Below are positions 24,747 through 36,505 of a stretch of DNA of 64,000 bases, piece after piece (positions within the stretch are counted from its first letter, which is position 1; the number at the start of each line of letters is the position of its first letter). The stretch covers positions 38,530,241 through 38,594,240 of the forward strand of contig NC_083565.1 in the NCBI RefSeq assembly GCF_019925205.1. Direction: 5' to 3'. The notes under the pieces were generated by a model. That model searched no databases. It was not told the DNA's origin and saw only the letters and a program-made list of their open reading frames with translations. The position numbers were made by a program, and so were the translations under genes. The stretch is from Metopolophium dirhodum. Lineage: Eukaryota > Arthropoda > Insecta > Hemiptera > Aphididae.

Positions 24747-25355
24747 ATTGGCGAGATCGCCAATTACGATATCTCCTCACATCACAACACATCAATTTAA
24801 AAAACAAGCTACTATTATATAAACTCTTACTCAAACCGATCTGGACATACGGTATCCAACTCTGGGGTGCAGCCAAAAAGTCCAACTTAAACAAAATTCA
24901 AATCTTCCAATCAAAATGTCTCCGTCGAATAACTAAAGCTCCCTACTATGTATCTAACGACACTCTACATAAAGATCTAGCCATCCAATCAGTTCAAAAT
25001 GTTGCAAAAACTTTCTACAAACGCACACACTCCAAGTTCCACAGCCATCACAACCCCCTGATTTCACAGCTATCCACCAACGCTATTCCTGGTGACCCCA
25101 GAAGGCGTCTAAAACGTACCTGGTGTCGCGACTTACTAATTTAAAATTGTTCATACCTCTACCTCCCCTAATCTTATAATCCTGCCTTCTCTTACTAGCA
25201 AATTAAAATCCTAGCCTAAAATCCTAACCTTAAGTGCCTCCAATGGGCGGCTTCTTATCTCCAGCCACTCAAGCCATTTCACCTCCATCACATGCACTTA
25301 TTGTAAAACAACATTTATAGATTGTGTATATTTAAATAAACGATATAAAAAAAAA
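24747..25355 (+). mobile_element. 5'-truncated LINE (Jockey-like) with 13-bp TSD
   Basis: The insert is bounded by a perfect 13-bp duplication ATAAATTGTTGTA (24734-24746 and 25356-25368) and ends in a poly-A run, as expected of target-primed reverse transcription. The plus strand keeps the reverse-transcriptase C-terminus up to the stop at 25142-25144, with LLKPIWTYGIQLWGAAKKSN, then FQSKCLRRITKAPYYVSN, and RRRLKRTWCRDLL. That segment is typical of the Jockey group. The rest is 3' untranslated sequence. Confidence 0.88.
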
Positions 25356-25369
25356 ATAAATTGTTGTAG

Positions 25370-26316
25370 GTAAATTGTATTGGTCAAACGCCATCAACTT
25401 CTTCGAATACAACAAATTCACAAATTATACCGGAAGATAATTCTCAAAATAATGTGACATCAGTACTCTTAACTCCTCAAAAACAGCATGAAAATGACGA
25501 GTTGTGTAATGATGACCAATGGGCAAAATTAGAGGGCAGACGTATTGTAGATCTCAAACATATTTTTCAATCTTTACAGTCTATACAACACTTGGGATTT
25601 GATTGTTCATTTAGAGATTTAGAGTTTGTGAGAGAAAATAGAAAGGGATACTACAGTACATTTCAGTTTAATTGTAAAGTGTGTGGTTTAAAAGAACAGA
25701 TAGTGAAAATGTTAAAGGCGAAAATGTTAACATTAACATGGCAATAGTAAGTGCTACTGTAAATGCTGGTCAAGGGTACAGCCAACTCGACGAATTTTCT
25801 GCAACATTAAATATGCCAAATATGTCCAACCGATTATATCAAGAACTTCATTCGAAAATTTTTATGTATGTTCATGACATAGCCTGGAAAGAAATGGAAT
25901 TAGCAGGGCAAGAAGAAAAAAGATTAGCGATCGAAAAAAAATGCCCAGCAAGTGCCAAAGATATGACTCCAGAAGAAGGAATAAATAGTAAAAAAATAAA
26001 GAGTTGTAAAATATTAGATGACAAATTGCATTTGAAAAGAACAGATAATTACTATTATCAAGTGCAGGGTCAACTTCACATTACTCGCAGAATGTATTCT
26101 TATTTTTGTATTTGGACACCGAAAGGTATATAAGATATTTATTTACTAATTTATATAAATTACTTTATACTACTTAATTATATTTATTATTTTATAGGAT
26201 TTTTATTCGAGATAATTAAAAGAGACGATAGTTTTTGGAATGAAAAAATGGCAACTCAGCTTACCACATTTTATATGGACTTTCTGTTAAAACAGTTAAT
26301 AAAAGATGAATATTAA
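25370..26316 (+). pseudogene. Internally deleted Mutator-like transposase / YqaJ nuclease gene
   Basis: A TTGTTGTAG acceptor is followed by an open frame encoding GRRIVDLKHIFQSLQSIQHL and YYSTFQFNCKVCGL. The frame shifts by one near 25700, then continues with MAIVSATVNAGQGYSQLDEF, MSNRLYQELHSKI and EMELAGQEEKRLAIEK. This is the N-terminal part of the Mutator-like transposase domain family. It then jumps directly to LHLKRTDNYYYQVQGQLHIT and CIWTPKG, which match the C-terminal YqaJ (lambda-exonuclease-like) domain. The catalytic middle is missing. A GT-AG intron (26126-26197) leads to the last exon with EIIKRDDSFWNEKMATQL and stop at 26314-26316. It is a deletion derivative of an element coding a transposase plus nuclease. 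Confidence 0.75.
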
Positions 26317-27709
26317 AGTAAAATACTATTATAGATTTAGTTTTAGAGGTAGGTACATTTATTTAAAAATGTCTTACCAATGATAAAATTACAATAATAC
26401 CTATATTTAATCTATTGTCTTACAAAAATATAAGTGTAACGAGTTATGAAAGTTTATACCTAATAGATGTATAGAAATTAAATTTTTATAATTATATTAT
26501 AGTAATACATAAAATAATTTTATATTTTTTATAACGATAAATATTTTGTAAACCCGTTACTACTATATTGTATATTATCAGTTTTGTAAACATTAACTAA
26601 AAACAATCATATTGTATCCCTACTATAATATGCAAAATCAGTGAATCACTAATTGTAATCACAGATACCTGAAAAGTATCAGAATATAGAATATAGATTC
26701 TATATTCTATACTATTATCAGAGTAGGCCGTAAGTTCCGGGAATACGTAATGTGGTCGATATGCGGGCGGTGAGCCGCCAGGTGAAACGAGAACGCGATT
26801 ATGAATTTTACGAATTACACACACTAATATTCATTTACTTCTCACACAGCAACACAGCTTAAATATAAATGCTATATGAAATGCCTAAATATTACTCCTT
26901 AAAACATATCACGCTCCAGCCACCTTAATAAAAACAAAGAATGATTAAAAAATGGCAACGGAATTGGCCTACAAATCTGAAAATAAGTTTATGGACAGAT
27001 AAATTCTCAACGTAATATTATGACCGATCCAATAATAACTTTCCATAGGTACATCAGACCTATGTGCGATGGCTGCTCACCAACGTATCGACATCCACCA
27101 GATAACTTTGGTAAGTTTTCAAACTATACCGCTCATTCTTGTGGAATGCTAAAGAAAATTAATTTATTAGATAAATATTATACTATAACAATTTTTAAAT
27201 ATAGACGTTTTCAACTCACAGTTATGCAGATGGATGTCGACCGGTTTGGGAGCGACGTCTGATACGCCATTGTTCTAATGAATTCAAAAATAAATAATAT
27301 ATTATTATAATATTTTTATATGTATATAGGTACGGTTAGGTATATTAAATTAATTAAGTAGGTACTATATTAATAAAGTCTATTAATTATTTGTTTACTA
27401 TACTTTTATTGTATTAAAATATTCACAATGACTTATAACTTACATTATTGGACCGGACATACAGCAACGTCGAGTTGAGGTACCTGTCCATAAACACATT
27501 TTTATCAGCAAAATATAATATAAAATATAAAATAAAGAAATGCATAAAGAAAAAACTGTATTTATTCATACAATTTTGAAACCAAAAACATTAGAACAAG
27601 ATATTGCTTTCTTGATAAATTAAAAATATTTGAATATTTTATTTGTCATATTCAAGTGTTTTTTAGTGCATTAAATTAGATTTTAGGTTAGAGCCCCAAT
27701 AATAAGGTA
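26317..27709. repeat. AT-rich DNA with an imperfect inverted repeat (26987-27495)
   Basis: GTTTATGGACAGATAAATTC at 26987 pairs with the inverse of GAGTTGAGGTACCTGTCCAT ending at 27495, at moderate identity over about 60 bases. It could be an old TIR element of about 500 bp. A CACGCTCCAGCCACCTTAA motif ends at 26928. No gene is supported in 26317-27709. Confidence 0.35.
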
Positions 27710-28050
27710 TTAAGAGGACGCCATACCCGCATGTGTTGTCTTCGTCTTACAAATTTTATGCTCAACAGAATACGTGTAGGTCTGTTAGTTTAAAAATTGA
27801 GTGAATTGACCTATTATCAAATTTAGAAGTAAGAGTATTATCTGGTGAACCTCGTGGTGTTTTTATATAGTTTAATTTTAAAACATGTTATGAGTATTTT
27901 AAAATTGTATATTGTCTATGCATTTTGAAATGCTCATAACTTGTTTTAAAATTAAAATATTAAAAAAAAAACCCAACGGGGGTGCAATAGATAATATTCT
28001 TACTTCTAAATTTGATAATAGGTCAATTCAAAAAAGCCTCGTATTAAATT
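27710..28050. mobile_element. TTAA MITE, truncated copy of the family at 42404
   Basis: It starts TTAAGAGGACGCCATACCCG and TGTTGTCTTCGTCTTACAA, parallel to 42400-42441, continues with the TGAATTGACCTATTATCAAA segment, and has the inverse of that segment at about 28005-28030. The right terminal portion is lost. Confidence 0.65.
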
Positions 28051-28290
28051 ATCAAGCTTTTTGATACAATGAATAAAAAACAATACTAAATTAATTATTT
28101 ATTAGCACTTTACAGTTTATTATAGAAAAAAAATGAATTTGCCTATTAAGGGGGCTGGAAGCAAGTATGACAAATATCTACACGGAAACGCGGTCAGCAA
28201 GCTTTCAGCAACTACACGACCGAGCCCTGTGGTTTCTAAATCACCCATCTCCCATACAGATAACCACGCATACAAACGGGGGTTATCAGG

Positions 28291-28590
28291 TTGGTATGCC
28301 ATGTGAGTACAATAACGGTGGCGCACAACAGGGCGCCAGCCATATTGCCGCCGAAAACAACATACCGTCCCTCACGCGCGACACTCAACACGACTATACG
28401 GGTCACACAACACGCCCGTCACACTATGCGCCAAACGAAGGACACACATGAACTAATACCGTACAAGGACTTGCGCACTGCAAGACCTTCGTTACCCGAG
28501 TTTTCCGGAACAAGGGCCGAGGACCCCTTACCATTTAGAATATTTCAATGTGCGGGTGCTGGTGTAACGTTACGTCAGCACCCGTTTGGG
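28291..28590 (+). pseudogene. Gag-like fragment of an LTR retroelement
   Basis: The frame contains DLRTARPSLPEFSGTRAEDP, a pattern seen in gag regions of insect Gypsy-type elements (P-E-F-S-G-x-x-x-E-D-P). It breaks into GC-rich palindromic DNA at about 28551-28585 and an ATT microsatellite at 28593-28634. No protease or reverse-transcriptase segment follows. Recognition rests on one short motif. Confidence 0.4.
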
Positions 28591-28593
28591 AAA

Positions 28594-28636
<43 letters not shown>
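28591..28636. repeat. (ATT)n microsatellite
   Basis: About 14 uninterrupted ATT units. Confidence 0.9.
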
Positions 28637-29137
28637 TGTGTGTTGCTATTAAACCTGAGATATTGTCAATAAAAAAATACGATCTTCAAAGCTCAATCGT
28701 AAGTCTTTATTATTATTACTATTGCGTTATACTTGGCTGCTGTGTATTGTCAACGTCGGTGCCAAAATTAGTCGCCTCATAAGTCCGCCAGCAACATTGT
28801 GTGAGAGGCCGCCCAGGCCGTCCAGATAGACTTCTGCCTACAGCGTCAGTAGTTAAGTTAATTTTAAGTATCATCCCATGTTTTTGTGAGCTCTGTGGTC
28901 ATTGCATCAAACCGAGTCGACCACAGAGACCCCCTCCCCATAACTAAATTGCCGTGATATGTCTTTCCCGTCCTATAGTCGTCGTCGTGCGTAGAATTGC
29001 CTATCCACCAAAGATCAGGCGAAGGCACATAAAGATACCTACCCAATGAAATAGTCGGCGTTAGTGGCGACATTGGCTATAGTCAAAACAAATTTCGTTC
29101 TCAGGCATCACCGAGTGGTCCTTCGGGTATACGCCCC

Positions 29138-29588
29138 CGTTGTCAGGCACACATCTGCAACCCGGAGTCATAGGTCAGTGTTCGCACTACGAAATAGTCA
29201 ACCATCTAATTACGGAAGGTCCCACGGACTGTGAGAACCAACGACGCAGTCCACCAGGAATCTAGTAAAGGGAGAGGATAGGACTATATAGGAGCCCGGG
29301 AGTGGCCTATTATTTAGACGTGATCTTGCCACCGTACGTACGCACTCCTGTACCTCTTTGATTATGGTAATCACTATTTTCTCGTTGGACTTAGATTATA
29401 TTCGTTAACGGCGTATTTCGGACTTGGAGAATATTCGAGCAATCGCTTATTTTCTAACACCAGTATTCGTCGTTAATTCGAATAGCTAACCAGTATAAAT
29501 TTAACTTGTCTTTTTAAAATTTTTAATAAATAATACATCGAACTACGAATTGTTGATCATTTGACGCTTCTATCATCCTATCCTGTCA
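29138..29588 (+). repeat. Possible solo or 3' LTR
   Basis: The segment runs from TGTCAGG to CCTGTCA and has a TATA-like ACTATATAGG (about 29283-29292) and downstream AATAAATAATA. A GC-richer left half and AT-rich right half are usual for U3-R-U5. No 4-6-bp target duplication is visible and no second LTR is in the window, so the boundaries are uncertain. Confidence 0.3.
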
Positions 29589-29875
29589 CCATCTCCTGTA
29601 AGTCGGGTGCACGCAACAAGATAATAAATCTGATGGATTACATGGAGCTGCTATTTCATTATTTCTTATACGCCGTACTTGTCGTTTTAGAGCTTCGGAA
29701 GATAGTAAAACGCCCTATAAATTAAAATTATTTATTACTGTACGGCCCAGATAGGGACAGTATAATAGGGCGTGAACCTATTATAATAATAGAAAAATAA
29801 AATGTAATGTGTGTACTTTTGTCGCATCTGATAACCCGTTAACACTTCGTTAATTACACAAGACGTAGTTTCCAT

Positions 29876-30142
29876 TTATAAAATAGCTCGTTGACGCATA
29901 CTCGTTAAAGCTGTGTCTGCTTCTATTCTAGCCGCTTCAGAATCATCACAATATTTTTTAGCAGAACATTTTAAAACTTTAAAACCATGTATACCGGTAT
30001 GTATTCAAGCCGGACAAGACAAATCTTTACGACGACATCGCCAAAACCGTTTAGTTTCGTCCGCACTAAGCTTATCAAATATGAACATAAAACCATCCAC
30101 GGGGATCACATTTTTATTTCTTTTTGATTTTACTTTTGACAT
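29876..30142 (-). pseudogene. FLYWCH zinc-finger fragment with an internal stop
   Basis: On the minus strand the frame starts MSKVKSKRNKNVIPVDGFMF, then IFDKLSADETKRFWRCRRK, DLSCPA, a TGA, then IHTGIHGFKVLK and SEAARIEADTAL. The aromatic, W-R-C and C-P-A-x-I-H positions match FLYWCH domains, which in insects often precede a MULE transposase. The TGA stands where Arg (CGA) is usual, which is a CpG decay change. No transposase part follows. Confidence 0.6.
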
Positions 30143-30858
30143 AATACCTATTTATTTACCTTTTACGAATGATAAAAAAAATAATTCGTGATTATGGTTT
30201 TACAAAAATAGAATAGGTACAAATGTACAGTTGTAATAAATATAATATGTGACGTTATCGTTATCGCCAACCGTGGTTTATGGAAGCGTCAATGAATGAA
30301 TGTTTCGTGACAAGTTTAATATCGTTATTTTTAGTACCTATTCTTCGTATTTCGTTAGTGTATCTTATCAGAAGATGTCGATAATGTTTAATTCTAACTC
30401 TGGTAGACGGACGTATTATTTCTTCATTTGGATTCCAGTCATAACAGTATAAATAACTTGTCAAAAACCTATTGATAATTGATATTTGATTCCAAATCAG
30501 AAAGTTTTTTTACTACTATTTTCTACTTAATGATAAAATTTCATTTTATTAGAATAAAATCATAGTTTATTTATTTTAAAACAGTTTTAATACTGGGCTA
30601 TAGATTTAAGTTAGTATAATATGAATAATATAAGTAGGTAAAATGGAACATTTTTGGATCTGATGATTAAAATTGTTTTCAATAAATTATTTTGAAGTAT
30701 AATTTTTTATAGAGCGAGTACACATTTTTTTTAGTTTAATTTTGGCTCCTAAAAATTTGAGATTTAATCCTAATTTAATCGTTTATTAGTAATTGATAAC
30801 TTCAAAATAAAATTTAAAATCCTTATTTTTTTTTTTTTAAATAGTTGGGAATTTATGT
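30143..30858. other. AT-rich DNA; one unassigned frame
   Basis: A minus-strand frame at 30261-30464 reads through without low complexity (CYDWNPNEEIIRPSTRVRIK), but I see no splice signals or family. Otherwise empty. Confidence 0.3.
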
Positions 30859-31721
30859 ATGAAAATAAAACGACAGTTGAACATTACAGCATTTACCCAA
30901 ACAAAAAGAAATAAAACAGACAATCTCACTTCTGAAAATGTATCAATTGACCAAGCTAATTTATCAGAACTACCTTCAACTAGCAACATTTATACTGATA
31001 ATCATAACCTCAATTTGACTCCTAATTCTCATAATAGTATGCCCAATGATTCGGATAAGACACTCAACGCTGGGGTAAATGATATTGGTAATTATGTACA
31101 TAATTAAGAAATTGATGATTTAAAAAAATAAAAACTTTTAAAAACACCCATTCGATGTATATTTTTCCTGCTAAAACCAAAAGAAATTTAGGATTTCAAT
31201 TATCTTGGATACAACGATTTCCATGGCTAAGCTATTCACAGATTTTCGAAGGAGCATTTTATAGACCATGCATTTTATTTGCTCGAGAAAAGGAGGTAAA
31301 GGTGGCCATCAACAATTAGGGGCTCCTGTTTCTAAGAAGAATGCTAATTGGAAAAATGCTCTGCAAGATTTTCAGTTACATGCTAATACATCATATCACA
31401 AATTGTGTGTAGAAAAATCTGATAGTTTTTTAAAAGTGAATGAAGGAAGATCCAAAAAAATAACCGAACAATTCAGTATTGAACGTTCTAGACAAATTGA
31501 ACAAAATTGAAAAATTTTACTTTCTGTTATAAAAACAATAATTCTTTGTATTAAGCAAGAAATTGCTCTTCGAGGTTCAAACGATTTTGGAAATGTAATG
31601 AACATAAATTCTTTTAATGACGGAAATTTCAGAGCACTTTTACGGTTTCGTGTAGATTCAGGTGACACTATTCTAGAAGAACATTTGAAAAATGGTCCAA
31701 AAAAATCGTTGTATACTAGTT
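30859..31721 (+). pseudogene. ZMYM1-type hAT transposase remnant
   Basis: The frame begins MKIKRQLNITAFTQTKRNK, then has stops and shifts. It continues as LGFQLSWIQRFPWLSYSQIF, HFICSRKGGKGG, NANWKNALQDFQLHANTSYH, ALRGSNDFGNV and NFRALLRFRVDSGDTILEEH. These are landmarks of the TTF-zinc-finger/DUF4371 hAT transposases annotated as zinc finger MYM-type protein 1-like. It ends abruptly at LYTS-stop where the 319-bp duplication begins. The C-terminal two thirds are missing. Confidence 0.65.
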
Positions 31722-32297
31722 AATATATAAAAAAAAAAATATGGGTCCCAGGACTATAACTTGTGGTATTCCGTGATTGATGTTTAATATTGAACTATAA
31801 GTATTATTTACCACTTGTATTCATTCTATTACTAAGGTATGATCACTGTCTTAATTAAATATATTATATTTATTGTTTTTGTACCAATAATACGTCATCC
31901 AAAAAAAGTAAACTCTGAAAATGTTCCCAAACTTTTTTGGTACAACCTGCACTGCCACTTGCACTTGGTTTTTTCCTCAGGTGACACTATTCTAGAAGAA
32001 CATTTGAAAAATGGTCCAAAAAAATCGTTGTATACTAGTTAATATATAAAAAAAAAAATATGGGTCCCAGGACTATAACTTGTGGTATTCCGTGATTGAT
32101 GTTTAATATTGAACTATAAGTATTATTTACCACTTGTATTCATTCTATTACTAAGGTATGATCACTGTCTTAATTAAATATATTATATTTATTGTTTTTG
32201 TACCAATAATACGTCATCCAAAAAAAGTAAACTCTGAAAATGTTCCCAAACTTTTTTGGTACAACCTGCACTGCCACTTGCACTTGGTTTTTTCCTC
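31660..32297. repeat. 319-bp perfect tandem duplication
   Basis: 31660-31978 and 31979-32297 appear identical, both starting AGGTGACACTATTCTAGAAG and ending GGTTTTTTCCTC. The first copy joins the hAT remnant on the left; the second joins the MADF-like exon on the right. Lack of visible differences means a very recent event or an assembly artefact. Confidence 0.9.
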
Positions 32298-32915
32298 GGG
32301 TGCACCTTTCTCTGATATACTTCCAGGTACTTTTTAAGCATTGTAGAGTATAATATGAACCTAGTACATTACATATAAGAAGGGTAATTAACATTTTTAT
32401 TACGTAATTATAAACAAAAAACACAATCATACATTATATTTGTAATAAGTTAATAGTTATTCAACTATTGTACCATTAAATTGGACAAAAACATCGTTCC
32501 ACATATTATTTTTAACATTTTCTGATCGATCACCCAGTGGTAACCGATGGTTCCAAAAAGGTTTACAAGTCTCTATAATACTGATTAATTTAAACATATT
32601 ATCTTCTTTATTAATTCCGTGATTTGTATTGATTTTTTTTTTACTACTTGAATTTGTAGATTCATCTATTGTAGCAAAGAATAATAATAATATTATTCGA
32701 AGTAGGTAGGTAAAAACCTAATAATCGATTATTTAAATAAACCAACCAGACTGAATAGAAGTTTCTAGTATGGGCTCTTCTTCTATAAAGGTATCAAATA
32801 TAGTTTTTTTTAAGCTATTTTTTGGTATGTTAGTAACTAAAGACTTGTCTGTCATACTTTCTAAACAAATGTGTTCTTTTCCATTAACAATCAATATTTT
32901 ACATTGATGACACAT
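32195..32915 (-). pseudogene. MADF-domain-like gene fragment
   Basis: On the minus strand three segments line up: MCHQCKILIVNGKEHICLES (32915 downward), then NMFKLISIIETCKPFWNHRL and RSENVKNNMWNDVFVQFNG (about 32600-32480), then KYLEVYQRKVHPRKKPSASG and TKKVWEHFQSLLFLDD (about 32340-32200). The aromatic-WN pattern and the K-x-SGSG-like segment before a WxxF motif suggest an MADF protein as found in many insect transposon-derived genes. Frames do not connect without stops, and splice sites are not clear. Confidence 0.4.
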
Positions 32916-33637
32916 TTTCCTCTTTTAATATATAATGAAATCAATTAATAATTTTTGTATACTATTATAATAACATTAAAAAAGTATCAGAAGTTCAGTG
33001 TTCGTTTATTTTTTTGAGCAGTTAAAAAATGCAAAGTTATAGAAATGTATGTTTAAAGGACATAAAATTCAGAAAATTGTTTTATTTTAAATGTTCATTA
33101 ATCCTCTTTAAAAGGATATAAAATATGTCAATCAATATGGGTAAAATTTGAGAGCCTATATGAACTATATAATATTATATAATAATAAATTAAGCTTAAT
33201 CCATAACAGTTGTGAAATATTTAATTTAATAAAAAAAAAGGCATTTATATTTATATTACCTATAATCATGTTTAAAATACTTACTATTATAAATGACATG
33301 GTTAAAATATTTAAATTAAACCAAATTACAAACAAACGGTTAAGCCGGGTTTAATCATAGACCTTATACTTATAGACGGAACATGTAGTAGTTACTCATG
33401 TTGACGATATGCTGCGTCCCACGAAGCACCGAAGCATATCGCACATGTGCACTAGCGACGCACGATAAAAATCCATATCAATATATTGTACCTATAAATA
33501 TTGTACGATTGCTGTAACCATTATTCCTTACACATATAAAATTAAATTGAGCCAAAAATTAACAAAATTAATTCTTTTTTGCAACGAATAATAGTCACCA
33601 TTGTTGACTCATAAACTATTTATTTATTTGTAATACC

Positions 33638-35392
33638 TAGGGCTCGGATTTTGTAGCAAATGCTTCTTTTGAGGGGAGAGTGATAGAAAGATAATTCTTA
33701 TATATAAATACGTTTTGAATCGTTCTGATTTTAATGAAGTAAACTTTTTTTTTGCTTTTTTCCACAAAACCTGCTTTTTATTGTTTTTTCCCCTATTTGG
33801 TTATTTTTCTTGATTTTACATATTTTTATTGAAAACTCAGCTTATTTCTATGCATATTATACGTCTTGAACTATATTATTATTACCAGAAATTATAAAAC
33901 CAGTGAAAAAACCAGTAATAAATATATGACTGATAAAATAAATGTCGTTATTCTGCTGAAATAGTTTTATCTTCAATTATCTATAGTTGTATTTACGACT
34001 CAAGGAAAGGGCAAATTATATAAATTATGCCTGCGTATTTTTATAGCAGGTTCTAATACTTTATTTGGCCGGTAAATATCAATCGAAAATCAGTGAGGTA
34101 TAGATGTATAGTGTTCTTAATAATTTCTCTCATCGTTAAATGCCAAAAGTTAAAAATTTAAATTTAAAATTAAAAAAAATCGTAAGTGAATTTGGTGAAA
34201 ATGTGTTTATGAATGACGGAAATATTATATTTTGTAAATTGTGTGAAGTTAAAATAAATTCGTATGAAAAATATAACGTTCAACAACATATTGGCAGAAA
34301 ACACAAAGAAGCATTGAAAAACTTGAAGCTGCAAAACATAATGCAGTTCAGCCATTCATTCAACAATTTTGTAAGTCTGATTTTAATGCTGACCTATGTT
34401 CCGCACTTGTAGCGGTGAATATCCCCCTAAACAAATTAAATAACGAACATTTTCGGTAATTTCTTTCAAAATATTGCAATAAAACTATTCCAAATGGATC
34501 AACTTTACGAAAAGGATACTTTGAATGTTGCTACATTAATACGATAGCTAAAATACGCCATGCTGTGAACGGCCAAAAAATATGGGTTTGCATAGATGAA
34601 ACAATTGACAATGTACGACGTAATGTAGCTAATGTCATTATTGGTTTTTTGAAACTACAAGATGTTGGTAAAACCCATCTTATTCACACTGAATATTTAG
34701 ACAAAGTGAACCATATTAAAGTGTATTTTTTTCAATTGTTTGACAAATCTATGCATATTTTATGGCCAAATAATGTTAATCATGAGGACATTTTATTATT
34801 TGTTTCGGACGCCGCGCCGTATATGAAAAAAGCTGGCTGCTGTATTCAAACACTGTATCCAAAAGCTTTATATGTGACATGCAGATTTCCCAAAAGTTGA
34901 TCTTCTGATTGCCGAGATGAAAAAAAATTTTTTTAGACGAAACCTTTGCAAAAAGTATAGGTCTTGTGTTAGAAGCAAAACAAAAGTTAGAAGAAGCTAA
35001 TGGTGAAGTAGCGAAATTGATTTTAGAAAAGTGCGATCGTGTTTTTTCAAAGAATAATGGATGGGCAGAACTTCAAAAAGTCAATAGTATTCATAATGGC
35101 ACTGCACTAAACGTAAATATGGAACTGTATGATTCAAATGATTTAGATTATATGAAATGTGCACCGATTACATCGGTTGACGTGGAAAGGTCTTTTTCTA
35201 TGTACAGAAATATATTAGCACCCAATAGAATGAGTTTTAATGAAAGTAACTTGACTAAATATATGGTCGTAAATTCCTTTGTGATTGAAATTTTGTTTTT
35301 TTAGAATTAAATTAATAAATGCTTTTTTTGGTTTTTTTGGCCAATTAAAATGTTTTTTTAAGGATTTATTTATCAACAAAATCCGAGCCCTA
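33638..35392 (+). mobile_element. hAT transposon with TIRs and 8-bp TSD
   Basis: The TIRs read TAGGGCTCGGATTTTGT inward at both ends. The flanking duplication GTAATACC is at 33630-33637 and 35393-35400. The 1755-bp body encodes a degenerate transposase. It is inserted into the older TIR element 33356-36037. Confidence 0.93.
34140..35304 (+). pseudogene. Degenerate hAT transposase
   Basis: Three frame segments remain. The first has a zinc-finger-like FCKLCEVKINSYEKYN with HIGRKHKEALKN (CxxC...HxxxxH). The second, from 34565, has WVCIDETIDNVRRNVANVII and VNHEDILLFVSDAAPYMKKA, which cover the Asp-containing hAT core. The third, from 34966, ends with TSVDVERSFSMYRNILAPNR, the hATC dimerisation signature (S-x-ERxFS). 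Frames are separated by stops, and much of the insertion domain is missing. Confidence 0.8.
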
Positions 35393-36505
35393 GTAATACC
35401 TATATACCTAATGGACACACCAATACTTTTTTTATTGAATTATTTAAGACTGTTATTATTATTATTATGAATTTACTGAATTACCTATTGAGAAACAGTT
35501 TTATTAACATTTAAAATTTGATTATACTAAACAATATTATTTTTTGTTTTATTTTTATTTTACAAACAAGGACTCGACTACAAAGGTCATTGGCCACACA
35601 ATATTTTTATTTTATTAACTTTTTAATGTACACACATAATATAATATATCCTAGGCCCATAATGATATTTAATTACCTTTTTGTGTTTAAGACTTGATTA
35701 CATGAATAAATTCTTAACTTTGTTACCTACTAACCATTTTTTTTCTTAATTTCTATACCATTCCAGTGTTCGATACTCAGTAGGCACTAGCCTGAGTTGT
35801 AGGCAGTCCATAGAATAATGCTATAATAGTATAAGTAGTAGAGTTTTAATTTTAAGGCAGTCGCAGTCCGCAGTAGTTGTTTTTCGCGCGCCAATATTAT
35901 CACAATAGTTATCGTGTGGACATTTAAAAAAAGAATTTTGTTCCGAAGAATGGGCAACACTGCATCTCAACTTCTCATGACCGTACCAGCACACTGGGAA
36001 GGATAAGGATGTTCCATCTATAAGTATAAGGTCTATGGGTTTAATATAGTTATAATAATTAAAATTGTATTATTATGTACTTAATACTTATGAATATTAA
36101 TTAGTATTTATTAATATGATTTTAAATTTTTTATCATTATTCTTTGAAATCATGTATTATCACTATTAAATCAGTAACTACACGTTCAAAAGTTGGCTGA
36201 AATCAACTTCATGGTATTTTTGGGAACATTATGGTATTTGTAGTAGAAACCATAAAACTGGTGGTAGAAACCAGATTTAACCACGTGGTTGGACCAATCT
36301 GAGCACGGTGACATTTCACGACACGACACTAAACGTGTAGTGTCATGCCGTACGGTGCAGTATGAACCCAGCTTATAGGCACGACCACGCTATCAATTTT
36401 ATAATTTGGTTCTATTGTGTATTATAATTTATAATACAACTATTTATGTTGAACCTGAAATTTACAAACATAATTTAACACTTCTCAACTATAGCAATAA
36501 TCACC

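Larger units (their letters stand above)
33356..36037. mobile_element. TIR element with 8-bp TSD, host to a nested hAT
   Basis: The ends are inverted copies of CATAGACCTTATACTTATAG, extending for about 30 bases. They are flanked by a perfect 8-bp duplication GGTTTAAT (33348-33355 and 36038-36045). A hAT element (33638-35392) is inserted inside. Without it this is a roughly 920-bp non-autonomous element. Its right half holds a small frame, MGNTASQLLMTVPAHWEG, at 35950-36006. The superfamily is not clear; 8-bp duplications fit hAT or P. Confidence 0.85.

Noticed and set aside
32170..32430. 86-codon minus-strand frame over the duplication
   Set aside because: It runs out of register with the MADF-like reading of the same DNA, which keeps recognisable residues; the frame is open by chance.
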